Below, in pieces: positions 15,583 to 23,864 of a stretch of 31,514 bases of DNA (its first letter is position 1; every line of letters begins with the position of its first letter). The stretch is taken from positions 1 through 31,514 of the forward strand of contig CAYVKA010000055.1 of NCBI GenBank assembly GCA_964451925.1. The letters are read 5' to 3'. Below the pieces are notes generated by a model. The model was given only the letters and a program-made list of their open reading frames with translations. It did no database searches and had not been told where the DNA came from. Source of the DNA: Nevskia sp964451925. Lineage in GTDB: Bacteria > Pseudomonadota > Gammaproteobacteria > Nevskiales > Nevskiaceae. The translations under genes were made by a program, and so were the position numbers.

Positions 15583-16763
15583 GCGCTGCCCACTGCGCCC
15601 GGCGACCGCTCCCAGCGCACACGACGCAGGATCATCAGCAGCAGGGCCAGCAGCACCAACATTGCCAGCTGCACATGGAGCAGCCAGTAAAGCGGCTGCA
15701 TCAGGATCGGCAGCAGCCAGGCCGCAACCAGCACTTCCCGCTCCCACGGCAGCCAGCCGTGTTGCAGCGCGTGCAGCGTGAACCAGGCCAGGGCCAGCGC
15801 CAGCCACGCCAGGTCGTAGTCGAACAGGTAGGGACTGACCAGCATGGAAGCCGCCGCCAGCGTGGCCGCCTGCAATTCGAAATGCCTGCAGCGCAGCCAG
15901 ACCCAGGCAACCGCCGCGGCGGCCAACAGCGCCACACCACCCGCCAGGCCATAGGCGGCGGCCGCGGGCAAGCCGAGCAGGCGGGCGAAAATAAACGGCG
16001 TCGGGATTTTCTCCATCAGAACCCGGGTTGCCGCCAGCTGGTCGGCCAGCGCCGTCAACCTGGACAGAAACGCATGCAGTGCGTCTTCGCCCAGGACCAG
16101 GACGCTCAAGCCCAGCAGCAGCGCCGCGACCAGGACGGCGGCCAGCAAGGCGCGCCAGTGGCGTCCGCACAACAGCGCCAGCGGCAGCAGCAGACCCAGG
16201 TGGGGCTTGATGGTGAGCAGGCCGATCAGGGCTCCGGCCATCAGCGGCCTCCGCCGTAGCAGCAGCAGCGCGGCACCGAGCAGGGCCGCAGTCAGCAGGC
16301 CGTTCTGGCCACCGAGCAGATTGAGGAACACCGCGGGGAAAGCCAGGACCGGCAAGAGCACCCCCGGGCGGCGCAGGGTTTTCGTCAGCACCCGGACATA
16401 GGCCGCCAGGCTGCCGGCCGCGAACAGCAGATAGGCCGGGAAATACGGCAGCAGCGACAGCGGCAGCATCAGCAGCATGTACTGCGGGGGAAGGCCCAGC
16501 GGCGTGTGGGGATGCGCGCCGGCCACCGCGCTGCCCTCCATCCGATCGAGTGTGGACGGGTCATAGGCCGCCGCGGCCTCGCCTTGCGCCGCGAGCCGCG
16601 CCGCCGCCCATGGGCCGACGAAGTCGTATCCCAGCGGGTTGCCGTCGCGGCCGATGCCGTGATGCGAGCCGGCCATCCAGTAGGCGCCGATGAACCCCAG
16701 GATCAACAGCATGGCGCAGGGGTAGAGTTTCAGCCGCTCACGGTTCAGCCAGTGTGATGTCAT
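15564..16763 (-). CDS. GT87 (DUF2029) family polytopic glycosyltransferase, subtype A
   Basis: GT87 enzymes are GT-C fold, multi-helix inner-membrane glycosyltransferases; characterised members (PimE-like) use polyprenyl-phosphate-mannose at the outer face of the membrane. The 399-residue protein has about nine to ten membrane segments. After the first helix comes S-H-H-G and then G-Y-D-F (Asp47, the expected catalytic acid). Later motifs are Y-D-P, L-P-P-Q-Y-M-L-L, G-G-Q-N-G-L-L-T, L-T-I-K-P-H-L-G and P-Y-L-F-D-Y-D-L-A-W. Its N-terminus (M-T-S-H-W-L-N-R-E-R-L) resembles the GT87 gene at 19400 and the remnant at 20599, defining subtype A here. It diverges from the next GT87 gene (160-base gap) and its 3' end overlaps apaH by 19 bases. 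Donor and acceptor are unknown. Confidence 0.85.
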   Translation of the reverse strand: MTSHWLNRERLKLYPCAMLLILGFIGAYWMAGSHHGIGRDGNPLGYDFVGPWAAARLAAQGEAAAAYDPSTLDRMEGSAVAGAHPHTPLGLPPQYMLLMLPLSLLPYFPAYLLFAAGSLAAYVRVLTKTLRRPGVLLPVLAFPAVFLNLLGGQNGLLTAALLGAALLLLRRRPLMAGALIGLLTIKPHLGLLLPLALLCGRHWRALLAAVLVAALLLGLSVLVLGEDALHAFLSRLTALADQLAATRVLMEKIPTPFIFARLLGLPAAAAYGLAGGVALLAAAAVAWVWLRCRHFELQAATLAAASMLVSPYLFDYDLAWLALALAWFTLHALQHGWLPWEREVLVAAWLLPILMQPLYWLLHVQLAMLVLLALLLMILRRVRWERSPGAVGSAQSIAL

Positions 16764-16923
16764 CGCAAATTACGAGCGGCGGAATGGGTGGGGATCCGTG
16801 GCGCCGAAGCGCAGGCGCACCATCTTGCCGCAGCGCCGACTTTCGGGCCATCCGGCGGGCCACGCCGGCCCGGCCTGCCGCCCGCCGCTCATTTAAACTG
16901 GCGCCGACCGGGGAGCGCAGCGC
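16764..16923. other. Divergent intergenic region between two GT87 genes
   Basis: This 160-base gap separates the starts of two oppositely oriented GT87 genes and should hold both promoters. A TTTAAACT segment at about 16892-16899 is a weak -10-like element for the plus-strand gene, and GGGGAG upstream of 16924 is a good ribosome-binding site. Short GC-rich inverted repeats are present (around 16858-16880). No convincing -35 or operator was identified. Confidence 0.3.
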
Positions 16924-18093
16924 ATGTCGTCTTTTATTGAAGCCCATCGCGGAAGGCCGCTCGCGCTGGCTGTGGCGGTGGTGTTCGCCCTTTCCGCTGC
17001 GCTGTTCCTGGCCTACCTGCGATTCGCGCTGCAGCAAGCGCCGGTCAATGACTTCCTGGTGTTCTGGTCGGCGGCGCGCCAGATGCAGCAGGCGCCTCTG
17101 CAGGACGTCTACGATCCGCTGCTGTTCGATGCGTTCAAGCACGGCATCGGCGGCGGCCTGTACTCGAAACTGCCGTTCCTTTATCCGCCGATCGCCGCGG
17201 GGCTGTTCTTCCCTTTCGGCCTGCTGCCCTACGGCTGGGCACTACTGCTGTGGAACAGCGTCTCCCTGGTGCTGTATGCCGGCGCCGTGCGGCTGGCAAT
17301 CCGGCCCCATGCCGTCGCGCCGGCGGCAGCCCTGGCGGCGGCGGTTGCGCCGGCCACGGTGGTGACGCTGCTGGGCGGACAGATCGGCCTGTTGATCAGC
17401 GCGGCCACGCTGCTTGGAGTCTGCCAGCTCGGCCGGCGGCCCTGGCTGGCGGGCGCGCTGCTCGGGCTGCTGGCGGTGAAGCCGCAACTGGCGCTGCTGC
17501 CCGGCCTGGTGCTGCTGTGCTCGGGCCAGGGCCGCGCCTGCCTGGCGGCGGCGCTGACGGTTGCGCTGCTGGCGCTGCTCAGCGTGATCTTTTTCGGCGC
17601 CGACGCCTGGCTGGCCTGGGCCAGGTCGCTGGGCGGCTTCGCCGCGGACCTGCAGGGTTCGCAAGCCCACCAGCAGTTCGGCATCACCGTCTACTTCGCA
17701 CTGCTGGACCTGGGCCTGAACCGGTACGCGGCGCTGGCCGCGCAGACGCTGGTCGCGGCAGCGGTGCTGCGCAGCATCGTGATCGCGCTGCGCCAGGGCC
17801 TGGGGACACCGCAACGCCTGCTGATACTGGTCGGGCTATACCTAGCCACGCCCTACGCCCTGGTCTACGACATGCCCGCCGTCACTGCGGCCTGCCTGAT
17901 GCTCCTGGCCGAGGGCCGCGCCAGCGGATTCCGCCGCGGCGAGTTGCCCGCCATAGCCTGCGCCTGGTGCATGCCGCTGTTGCTGGTGCTGCCGCAGGGA
18001 CGCAGCAGCGTCCTCGGCGTCGCGGTGCTGGCCGGCCTGTTCGTGGTGATGACGCAACGGGCCGGCGCGCGCGTGGCGCAGCCGGCGCGCTGA
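16924..18093 (+). CDS. GT87 (DUF2029) family polytopic glycosyltransferase, subtype B
   Basis: A second GT-C membrane glycosyltransferase, 389 residues with about nine to ten membrane helices. The catalytic-loop motif is V-N-D-F-L-V-F-W-S-A-A-R (Asp43). It is followed by V-Y-D-P, K-H-G-I-G-G, F-L-Y-P-P-I-A-A, G-G-Q-I-G-L-L, L-A-V-K-P-Q-L-A-L-L and P-Y-A-L-V-Y-D-M-P. The F-W-S-A-A-R and F-L-Y-P-P variants and the spacing match the gene at 18110 rather than its neighbour at 15564, so the two form a subtype B pair. ATG 16924 has GGGGAG upstream. It converges on the 18110 gene with a 16-base gap. The likely donor, by family, is a polyprenyl-phosphate sugar; the acceptor is unknown. Confidence 0.85.
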   Translation: MSSFIEAHRGRPLALAVAVVFALSAALFLAYLRFALQQAPVNDFLVFWSAARQMQQAPLQDVYDPLLFDAFKHGIGGGLYSKLPFLYPPIAAGLFFPFGLLPYGWALLLWNSVSLVLYAGAVRLAIRPHAVAPAAALAAAVAPATVVTLLGGQIGLLISAATLLGVCQLGRRPWLAGALLGLLAVKPQLALLPGLVLLCSGQGRACLAAALTVALLALLSVIFFGADAWLAWARSLGGFAADLQGSQAHQQFGITVYFALLDLGLNRYAALAAQTLVAAAVLRSIVIALRQGLGTPQRLLILVGLYLATPYALVYDMPAVTAACLMLLAEGRASGFRRGELPAIACAWCMPLLLVLPQGRSSVLGVAVLAGLFVVMTQRAGARVAQPAR

Positions 18094-18109
18094 CACGCAA
18101 CGCCGGCCT

Positions 18110-19312
18110 TCAAGCCACGGCCGCGGAGCCGGCTTGCGGCGGCGGGCCGTGGCCGATGCGCCGCATGATCAGGATCAGCAGGCCGGCCAGCACCGACAGC
18201 GCCAGGGCGGAGGTGCCGCCGCCCGACAGGACCAGCAGCAGCGGCAGGCACCAGGCGGCGGCCACCATGAACAGCTCGCCGCCGAGGAAGCCGCCGCGAT
18301 CGCCGAGGGCAAGCAGCATCAGGCACACGGCGCTCACCAGCGGCAGGTCGTAGAGCAGCGCATACGGAGTGGCCAGAAGCAGGCCGATCAGCGTCGCCAT
18401 GATCGCCAGCTCGCCTTGATCGCGGCGCAGCAGGCGCACCGTGCTCCATATCACCAGCACCGATACCAGGCCCTGCGCGGCGATGGCGAGGCCGCGCCCG
18501 GCGCCCAGGTTGAGCAGGGTCAGGTAGACGGTGACGCCATTGTGATGGTGCCAGGGGCTGGCGGAGAACGCCGTCGAATACCCGGTCAGGGTCTCCACCC
18601 AGTCGGCCCAGCTGCCGGCGCCGAAAGCGGCGAAGCTGGCCAGCACCAGCGACAGCGTGGTGAGCGCGGCGGCCGTGATCGCCCGGCGGTTGCCCGACAG
18701 CAGCAGAACCAACGCCGGCAGCAGGGCCAGCTGCGGTTTGATCGACAGCAGACCGAAGGCCACGCCGGCGGCGACCGGCGCACGCTGCAGCAGGCCCAGG
18801 CCGAGCACCGTCAGGCCGCTGGTCAGCAGGCCGGTCTGTCCGTACATCAGATTGACCACGGTGGCCGGCGCGATCAGGGCCACGCCGGTCAGCGCCTTGC
18901 GCGGCTTCAGCACCCGCCAGCAGCCCGCCAGGTAGATCGCCAGCGACAGCGCGTCCCAGGTGATCTGCGCAGCACGCAGCGACAGCGGCGCCAGCGGCAG
19001 GAACAACAGCGCGGCGTGCGGCGGATAGAGGAAGGGCCAGCCGCGGGGGGCGTGCCCGTCCGTGCCGTGCTCGAAAGCGTAAAAGACCGCCGGATCGTAA
19101 GCGTCGGCCAGGCTGCCGCCCTGGTGCAGGAAACGCGCGGCCGACCAGAACACAAAGAAGTCGTTGCCGGGAAAACCGGAGGTCGACAGGAAGAAGGCGT
19201 AGGCGACGAAGAACATCGAGGACAGCGCCAGGATCAGCAGGATCAGGACCAGGCGGACTTTGCGCTCATGGTCGGCGATCTGGACTGCCGCAGGCGTAGC
19301 ACTACGACGCAT
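18110..19312 (-). CDS. GT87 (DUF2029) family polytopic glycosyltransferase, subtype B
   Basis: A third GT-C membrane glycosyltransferase, 400 residues. The first helix (about 20-42) is followed by G-N-D-F-F-V-F-W-S-A-A-R (Asp51), then A-Y-D-P, F-L-Y-P-P-H-A-A-L-L, Y-G-Q-T-G-L-L-T, L-S-I-K-P-Q-L-A-L-L and P-Y-A-L-L-Y-D-L-P. It is the closest relative in the window of the plus-strand gene at 16924, so these two face each other tail to tail. ATG 19312 is preferred; the longer frame would need TTG 19330. It follows the subtype A gene at 19400 by 87 bases on the same strand and is probably co-transcribed with it. Confidence 0.85.
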   Translation of the reverse strand: MRRSATPAAVQIADHERKVRLVLILLILALSSMFFVAYAFFLSTSGFPGNDFFVFWSAARFLHQGGSLADAYDPAVFYAFEHGTDGHAPRGWPFLYPPHAALLFLPLAPLSLRAAQITWDALSLAIYLAGCWRVLKPRKALTGVALIAPATVVNLMYGQTGLLTSGLTVLGLGLLQRAPVAAGVAFGLLSIKPQLALLPALVLLLSGNRRAITAAALTTLSLVLASFAAFGAGSWADWVETLTGYSTAFSASPWHHHNGVTVYLTLLNLGAGRGLAIAAQGLVSVLVIWSTVRLLRRDQGELAIMATLIGLLLATPYALLYDLPLVSAVCLMLLALGDRGGFLGGELFMVAAAWCLPLLLVLSGGGTSALALSVLAGLLILIMRRIGHGPPPQAGSAAVA

Positions 19313-19399
19313 GGAATTCGGACGGGGCAACGTGGATTGAGGATTATGCCATTGATGCCATCCTGCCCCCGCTTGGACGCCGGCGCGCAGCCGGCCCGA

Positions 19400-20602
19400 T
19401 CAGATCACTTCGGCCGATGCCGTCGCCTCGGCCGCCGATTCCGTGTCGAGCGCACAGCGGCGCAGTACCACCAGGAAAAATCCAAGCAGAACGAATGGCG
19501 CCAATTGCAGGTGTGTGACCGCATGCAGCGGGATCAGCATCATCGGCAGCAGCCAGACGGCGACCAGCATCTCCCGCTCCCAGCGCAGCCAGCCGTGGCG
19601 CATACCCTGACGACCCAGCCAGGCGATGGGCAATGCCAACCAGGCCAGGTCATAGTCGAGCAGATAGGGACTGGCCAGCAGAGAGCCGGTGACCAGCAAT
19701 GCCGCACGCAGATCGTGCTGCGCGGAACGTCGCAGCCAGACCCAGCCGACCGCCGCAGCGACACCGGCGGCGATCACGCCGTGCAACGCATACGCCACCC
19801 AGCGTGGCGCGCCCAGCAGGCAGGCGAAGGAAAAGAAACTGGGAATCTTGACGAGCAAATCGACGTCGTGCGTAAACCAGTCGGAGAAGCGGCCGACAAT
19901 GCCAAAAAACGCGAATAGCGAATCCGTCCCAAGCAGCGCGACGCTGAGCGCCAGGAGCAGCGCGCTGCTCAGGCTGGCGTAGAGCAGCGCGCGCCATTGG
20001 CGACCGCACAGCAGGGCCAGCGGAAGCAGCAGGCCCAGCTGCGGCTTGATGGTCAACAGACCGATCAGCGCGCCGCCCCAGGCCGGCCGGCGTGGCAGCA
20101 ACAGCAGGGCCCAACCGATGAGCGCCCCCGTGAGGAAACCGTTCTGCCCCTGAAGCGCATTGACGAATACGCCGGGGAAAGACAGCAGCAATATCAGGCT
20201 GCCGGGCTCGGCGAAGATGCGCCGCACCATGGAGAAGTATGGCGCGAACGTCAGGACGATGAACGTACAGTACGACAGGTAGTACGGCAGCAAGGCCAGC
20301 GGCAGGATCAGCAGGTAGAACGTGGGCGGATAAACCCAGGGATTGATGGTATGGATGCCTGGAATGACGGCCCGCTCGACGCGCACGATGCTCACCAGGT
20401 CATAGGCGGTCGCCGGCGTCCCCGACAGCGCCAGGTGGGAGGCGGCCCAGTAGGTGATGAAATCGTTGCCGATAGGGCTGTGGCGATAGTCCACGCCGTG
20501 GTGGGACATGCCGACCCAGACCACGGTGGCGATGATGTAGAACGCCAGCAGGATGCGCGGGTAATTGGTCAGCCGTTCGCGATCGAGCCAGTGCCGGCTC
20601 AT
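19400..20602 (-). CDS. GT87 (DUF2029) family polytopic glycosyltransferase, subtype A
   Basis: A fourth GT-C membrane glycosyltransferase, 400 residues and about ten membrane helices. The N-terminus M-S-R-H-W-L-D-R-E-R-L and the S-H-H-G-V-D and G-N-D-F-I-T-Y-W (Asp47) motifs match the 15564 gene and the remnant just upstream. Further motifs are W-V-Y-P-P-T-F-Y-L-L, Q-G-Q-N-G-F-L-T, L-T-I-K-P-Q-L-G-L-L and P-Y-L-L-D-Y-D-L-A-W. Its ATG overlaps the stop of the 80-codon remnant by ATGA, so its translation may depend on ribosomes finishing the remnant. Substrates are unknown. Confidence 0.85.
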   Translation of the reverse strand: MSRHWLDRERLTNYPRILLAFYIIATVVWVGMSHHGVDYRHSPIGNDFITYWAASHLALSGTPATAYDLVSIVRVERAVIPGIHTINPWVYPPTFYLLILPLALLPYYLSYCTFIVLTFAPYFSMVRRIFAEPGSLILLLSFPGVFVNALQGQNGFLTGALIGWALLLLPRRPAWGGALIGLLTIKPQLGLLLPLALLCGRQWRALLYASLSSALLLALSVALLGTDSLFAFFGIVGRFSDWFTHDVDLLVKIPSFFSFACLLGAPRWVAYALHGVIAAGVAAAVGWVWLRRSAQHDLRAALLVTGSLLASPYLLDYDLAWLALPIAWLGRQGMRHGWLRWEREMLVAVWLLPMMLIPLHAVTHLQLAPFVLLGFFLVVLRRCALDTESAAEATASAEVI

Positions 20603-20841
20603 GGCGCCCCCTTCAGTTCGCGCAGTGGCTGACTTTGTGCGCAGACCGGAGCGGGCGTGCCAGCCAGAACCAGCTTGGATGCGGACCAGAAGCCGATGAA
20701 ATCCCGCCCGATCGGATGGCTGGACGGGTCGATGCCATGATGGGAGATCGCGGTCAGCGCGATCTCCGCCGCAATGTAACAGGCGAGGAAAATGCGCGGA
20801 TAGTAGGCGGAACGCCGCGGGTTCAGCCAGTGTTCGCGCAT
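20599..20841 (-). pseudogene. N-terminal remnant of a GT87 glycosyltransferase, subtype A
   Basis: An 80-residue open frame starting at ATG 20841 aligns without gaps to the first about 64 residues of the next gene. It shares H-W-L-N-P-R-R, Y-Y-P-R-I-F-L-A, S-H-H-G-I-D, P-I-G-R-D-F-I-G-F-W-S-A-S (Asp47 retained) and L-A-G-T-P-A. After that it departs into P-V-C-A-Q-S-Q-P-L-R-E-L-K-G-A-P and stops. A full GT87 enzyme needs about 400 residues, so this is either a deletion remnant or a short leader gene. The reading frame is intact and the stop overlaps the downstream start (ATGA), which argues that translation is still maintained. It begins 36 bases beyond the exporter terminator hairpin. Confidence 0.75.
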
Positions 20842-20876
20842 CGGCGCTGCGCCCCTGCTACGGTTGCGAGGCAGAA

Positions 20877-20904
20877 GGGCCTCGCAAAAAGCGAGGCCCT
20901 TTCT
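20877..20904 (-). terminator. Rho-independent terminator after the MMPL exporter gene
   Basis: A perfect nine-base stem, GGGCCTCGC pairing with GCGAGGCCC (20877-20885 with 20891-20899), has a five-base A/T loop. It sits 22 bases beyond the exporter stop on the minus strand. The minus-strand continuation (TTCTGCC) is only weakly T-rich, while the plus-strand side has TTTCT. It separates the exporter operon from the GT87 group, which has only about 36 bases left for its own promoter, so some read-through is plausible. Confidence 0.7.
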
Positions 20905-20921
20905 GCGCCATCGCCTGCCGC

Positions 20922-23807
20922 CTAGTGCCGCGACACCATCACCGGCTTCTCGCCCGGCGCCAGCTTGCGCGGCTTGAGCAGGAACGAGGCGATGGCCGGC
21001 AGGATCAGGATGGCGCCGAACATGTTGGCGGTGAACATGAACACCAGCAGCTTGCCCATGTCGCGCTGGAACTGCAGGCCGGAGAACAGCCAAGTGGCGA
21101 CGCCGAAGCCCAGCGTGATGCCGGTGAACACCACCGCCTTGCCGGTCATCTTCAGGGTCTTGAAGTAGCCTTCCTTGAGCGAATAGCCGCCGGCGCAGGC
21201 GTCGGCCAGGGTGGCGTAAACGTAAATGCCGTAGTCCACGCCGATGCCCACCGCCAGCGCCACCACCGGCAGCGTCGCGATCTTCATGCCGATGCCGAGC
21301 AGCGCCATCACCGCATAGGCCAGCCAGGACACCAGGGCCAGCGGCAGCATGATGCTGACCAGGCTCTGCCACTCGAAGAAGGACAGATAGACGCAGATGA
21401 TGATGGCGATATAGACGTAGAGCAGGATGCGTTTCTCCAGCCGCTCCACCAGTTCGTTGGTCGCTGCCATCACGCCGACGTTGCCGCTGGCCAGCGCGAA
21501 GTTCACCGGGCACTGCTTGTCCATGCCCTTGAGCTTGTCCTCGGCGTCGCTCAGCGTCTTCTGCTGCGTGGCGATACCGCTGTCGGCGTTGACCTGCTCG
21601 TCGCTCAGGCCTTTCTTGTGCAGTCCCTCGGTCATGTGCTGCAGCTTGAGCTTCTGCGAACCCAGGTCGCGGCGCGCGGCGTTCTTGGCGTCGCAGTAGG
21701 CGGCGTCGACGTCCTTGTGGGTCTCGAAGAATTCCTTGGAGTTGAGCTGATTGAAGCTCTCCACCTCGTCCACCACGCGGTTGATGGTGGCGGCGCGGTG
21801 ATCGCCGAGGAAGGTCCAGATCGGCATGGCCGAGCAGGACTCGTTGAGCATGCCGGTGGGCGGCGGGATCGGCTTGATCGCCTGACCCAGCGCGTCCTTG
21901 TTGCGCGCCAGCACGTAGAACTTGGGGCTGCCCTCGACGAAGATGCTGTACACCAGCCGCGACAGCTCCGGCAGCGACAGCGTCGACTGCACGCCCTTGG
22001 TGTTGTCCAGGCGCCAGGCCAGGTGATAGATCTGGTCCATCACGCCGGAGTTGATGCAGGCGTCGGCGTCGGTCTCGGCGATAACCTTGATCAGGTCGGT
22101 GCCCAGGGCGAAGTTGGAGACGATGGCGGCGTTGTCGTTGTTGTAGCGCGAATCCGGCAGCAGCTCCGGCACGCCTTTCTGGCTGTCGCCGATCTGCAGA
22201 TCCTTGCCCTTCCACAGACCCCAGCCGAGCAGCACGGCGCAGACCATCAGCGCCGTCACCGCCGGCTTGGGATTGGTCATGTTGGAGAGCAGGCGCCAGA
22301 CGCCGTCGAAAATGCTGTCGCGCCGGTCCTGCTTGGCCTTGAACGCCTTGGGATCGCCGACGCCGACCCAGGTCAGCCAGATCGGCATCATCACCTTGTT
22401 GGTGATGATGATGGCGAGCATGCCGAGGCAGGCGTTGAGCGCCATCTCCTGGATGATGCCCACCGGAATCAGGCCGATCATGGCGAAGCCGGCCACGTCG
22501 GTCATGATCGCCATGGTGCCGTAGATGGCCAGGCGCCGCCAGGTGAACAGCGAGGCGTCGAAGCTGTTGCGGCCGTTGTCCGCGATCTCGCCGACCCAGG
22601 CGTTGACGTACTGCACGCCGTGCGACACCGACACCGCCAGGATCAGGAACGGCACCAGGATGGCGAACGGGTCCAGGCCCTTGCCGAACATGCGCAGCAG
22701 GCCGAACTCCCAGATCACGGCGGTGATCGAGCACACCAGCGGCAGCACGGCCAGCTTGAAGTTGCCGACGTACAGCCACAGCAGGATCATCGTCATGACC
22801 AGCGTCAGCAGGAAGAACAGCACCACCTGGAAAGTGGCGTCGATGACGTCGCCCACCACCTTGGCGAAGCCGACGATGTGGATCTCGATGTCCGGCGTGT
22901 AGTCGTCGTTCTTGACCTGCTCCACGTCGAGCAGCCGGCCGCTGATCAGCACGTCCACCGCCGAGCCGTCATCCAGGTGCCGGGCCGCGGTGAAATCGGT
23001 GATCCAGCGCTTCAGCGGCGAATAGGCCACATAACCCTCGGTCACCAGCTCGCCCTGCTTGAACAGCACGTCGCCGTCCTTGAACGGGCTGTTGGGGCGG
23101 CGCTGGTAGTCCTTGCCGACGACGATGTCGTGCTTGGCCTTGTAGATGAACTTGTCGGGGCTGGCGAAATGCCCGCGCACCTTGTCCTCGATCAGGTTGG
23201 CCACCTGGCCGTAGTCGAGCTTGTCGCCGCTGACCGGGTCGATCTCCAGCAGGTCGGCCTGGACGATGGCGCCGTGCTGGTTGTTGGACACCAGGCGGCC
23301 GATGATGTTGGCCTTGCCGACGTGGTCCTTGACCTTGGCCAGCATCTCCGGCGAGGCCTCGCCCTCGGCCGGGTAGTCGGCCGGAATGACGTTGGTGCCG
23401 AAGAAGCCGCCCTCCACCACCTCGATGTAGGTGACGTTGGGCGTGAACAGCGACTGCACCTGCGAACGGTCGATATGCGGCAGGAAGAACACCGCGTCGG
23501 TGACCTGCTTCAGGCGGTGCAGGAACTTGCTGTTGTAGATATCGCCGTCCTTCTGCATCAGCGCCACCAGGATGGTGTTGGCGCCGCCGAAAGACTCCTG
23601 GTACTGCTTGTACACCTGCATGTACGGATGCTTCAGCGGGATCGACTTGTCGAAGCCCGCGTCCGGCTGGATCTTGGCCGCCTGCCAGGTGAAGAAGGCG
23701 GTGATGACCAGCAGGATGCCCATGGTCAGCCGGCGCCGCGCGTAAATCAGCGGCTCGATGGCTCGCAGGATCTTGTGGGCGCGGGTTTCGGTGGCGGATT
23801 CGCTCAT
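20922..23807 (-). CDS. RND superfamily (MMPL-type) exporter
   Basis: Predicted proton-driven inner-membrane exporter of the RND/MMPL class, whose members move lipids, hopanoids or hydrophobic compounds to the periplasm. The 961-residue protein has the two-fold RND plan: helix 1 (about 28-46), a periplasmic loop to about 325, a helix bundle (about 325-475), helix 7 (about 516-532), a second loop to about 793, and a final bundle. The second half carries G-V-D-Y-G (856-860), the usual proton-relay aspartate. The matching site in the first half reads S-V-S-H-G-V-Q-Y (393-400) without aspartate. The second loop contains four cysteines (C584, C658, C705, C766) and a charged helical stretch (about 705-765) that may form a coiled coil. 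No membrane-fusion or outer-membrane partner gene is nearby. It lies 57 bases after the YCF48-like gene on the same strand. The substrate is unknown. Confidence 0.9.
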   Translation of the reverse strand: MSESATETRAHKILRAIEPLIYARRRLTMGILLVITAFFTWQAAKIQPDAGFDKSIPLKHPYMQVYKQYQESFGGANTILVALMQKDGDIYNSKFLHRLKQVTDAVFFLPHIDRSQVQSLFTPNVTYIEVVEGGFFGTNVIPADYPAEGEASPEMLAKVKDHVGKANIIGRLVSNNQHGAIVQADLLEIDPVSGDKLDYGQVANLIEDKVRGHFASPDKFIYKAKHDIVVGKDYQRRPNSPFKDGDVLFKQGELVTEGYVAYSPLKRWITDFTAARHLDDGSAVDVLISGRLLDVEQVKNDDYTPDIEIHIVGFAKVVGDVIDATFQVVLFFLLTLVMTMILLWLYVGNFKLAVLPLVCSITAVIWEFGLLRMFGKGLDPFAILVPFLILAVSVSHGVQYVNAWVGEIADNGRNSFDASLFTWRRLAIYGTMAIMTDVAGFAMIGLIPVGIIQEMALNACLGMLAIIITNKVMMPIWLTWVGVGDPKAFKAKQDRRDSIFDGVWRLLSNMTNPKPAVTALMVCAVLLGWGLWKGKDLQIGDSQKGVPELLPDSRYNNDNAAIVSNFALGTDLIKVIAETDADACINSGVMDQIYHLAWRLDNTKGVQSTLSLPELSRLVYSIFVEGSPKFYVLARNKDALGQAIKPIPPPTGMLNESCSAMPIWTFLGDHRAATINRVVDEVESFNQLNSKEFFETHKDVDAAYCDAKNAARRDLGSQKLKLQHMTEGLHKKGLSDEQVNADSGIATQQKTLSDAEDKLKGMDKQCPVNFALASGNVGVMAATNELVERLEKRILLYVYIAIIICVYLSFFEWQSLVSIMLPLALVSWLAYAVMALLGIGMKIATLPVVALAVGIGVDYGIYVYATLADACAGGYSLKEGYFKTLKMTGKAVVFTGITLGFGVATWLFSGLQFQRDMGKLLVFMFTANMFGAILILPAIASFLLKPRKLAPGEKPVMVSRH

Positions 23808-23864
23808 TGAGTTCGGTCTCCCCGGCTTGCGGTTGCTGTGCCGGCCAAGTTTCTTATGTTGGTA

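Noticed and set aside
20925..23810. 961-codon plus-strand open frame opposite the MMPL exporter
   Set aside because: Its length mirrors the real gene because GC-rich third positions suppress stops in that frame; composition is His/Gln/Asp/Arg-rich with no fold signal.
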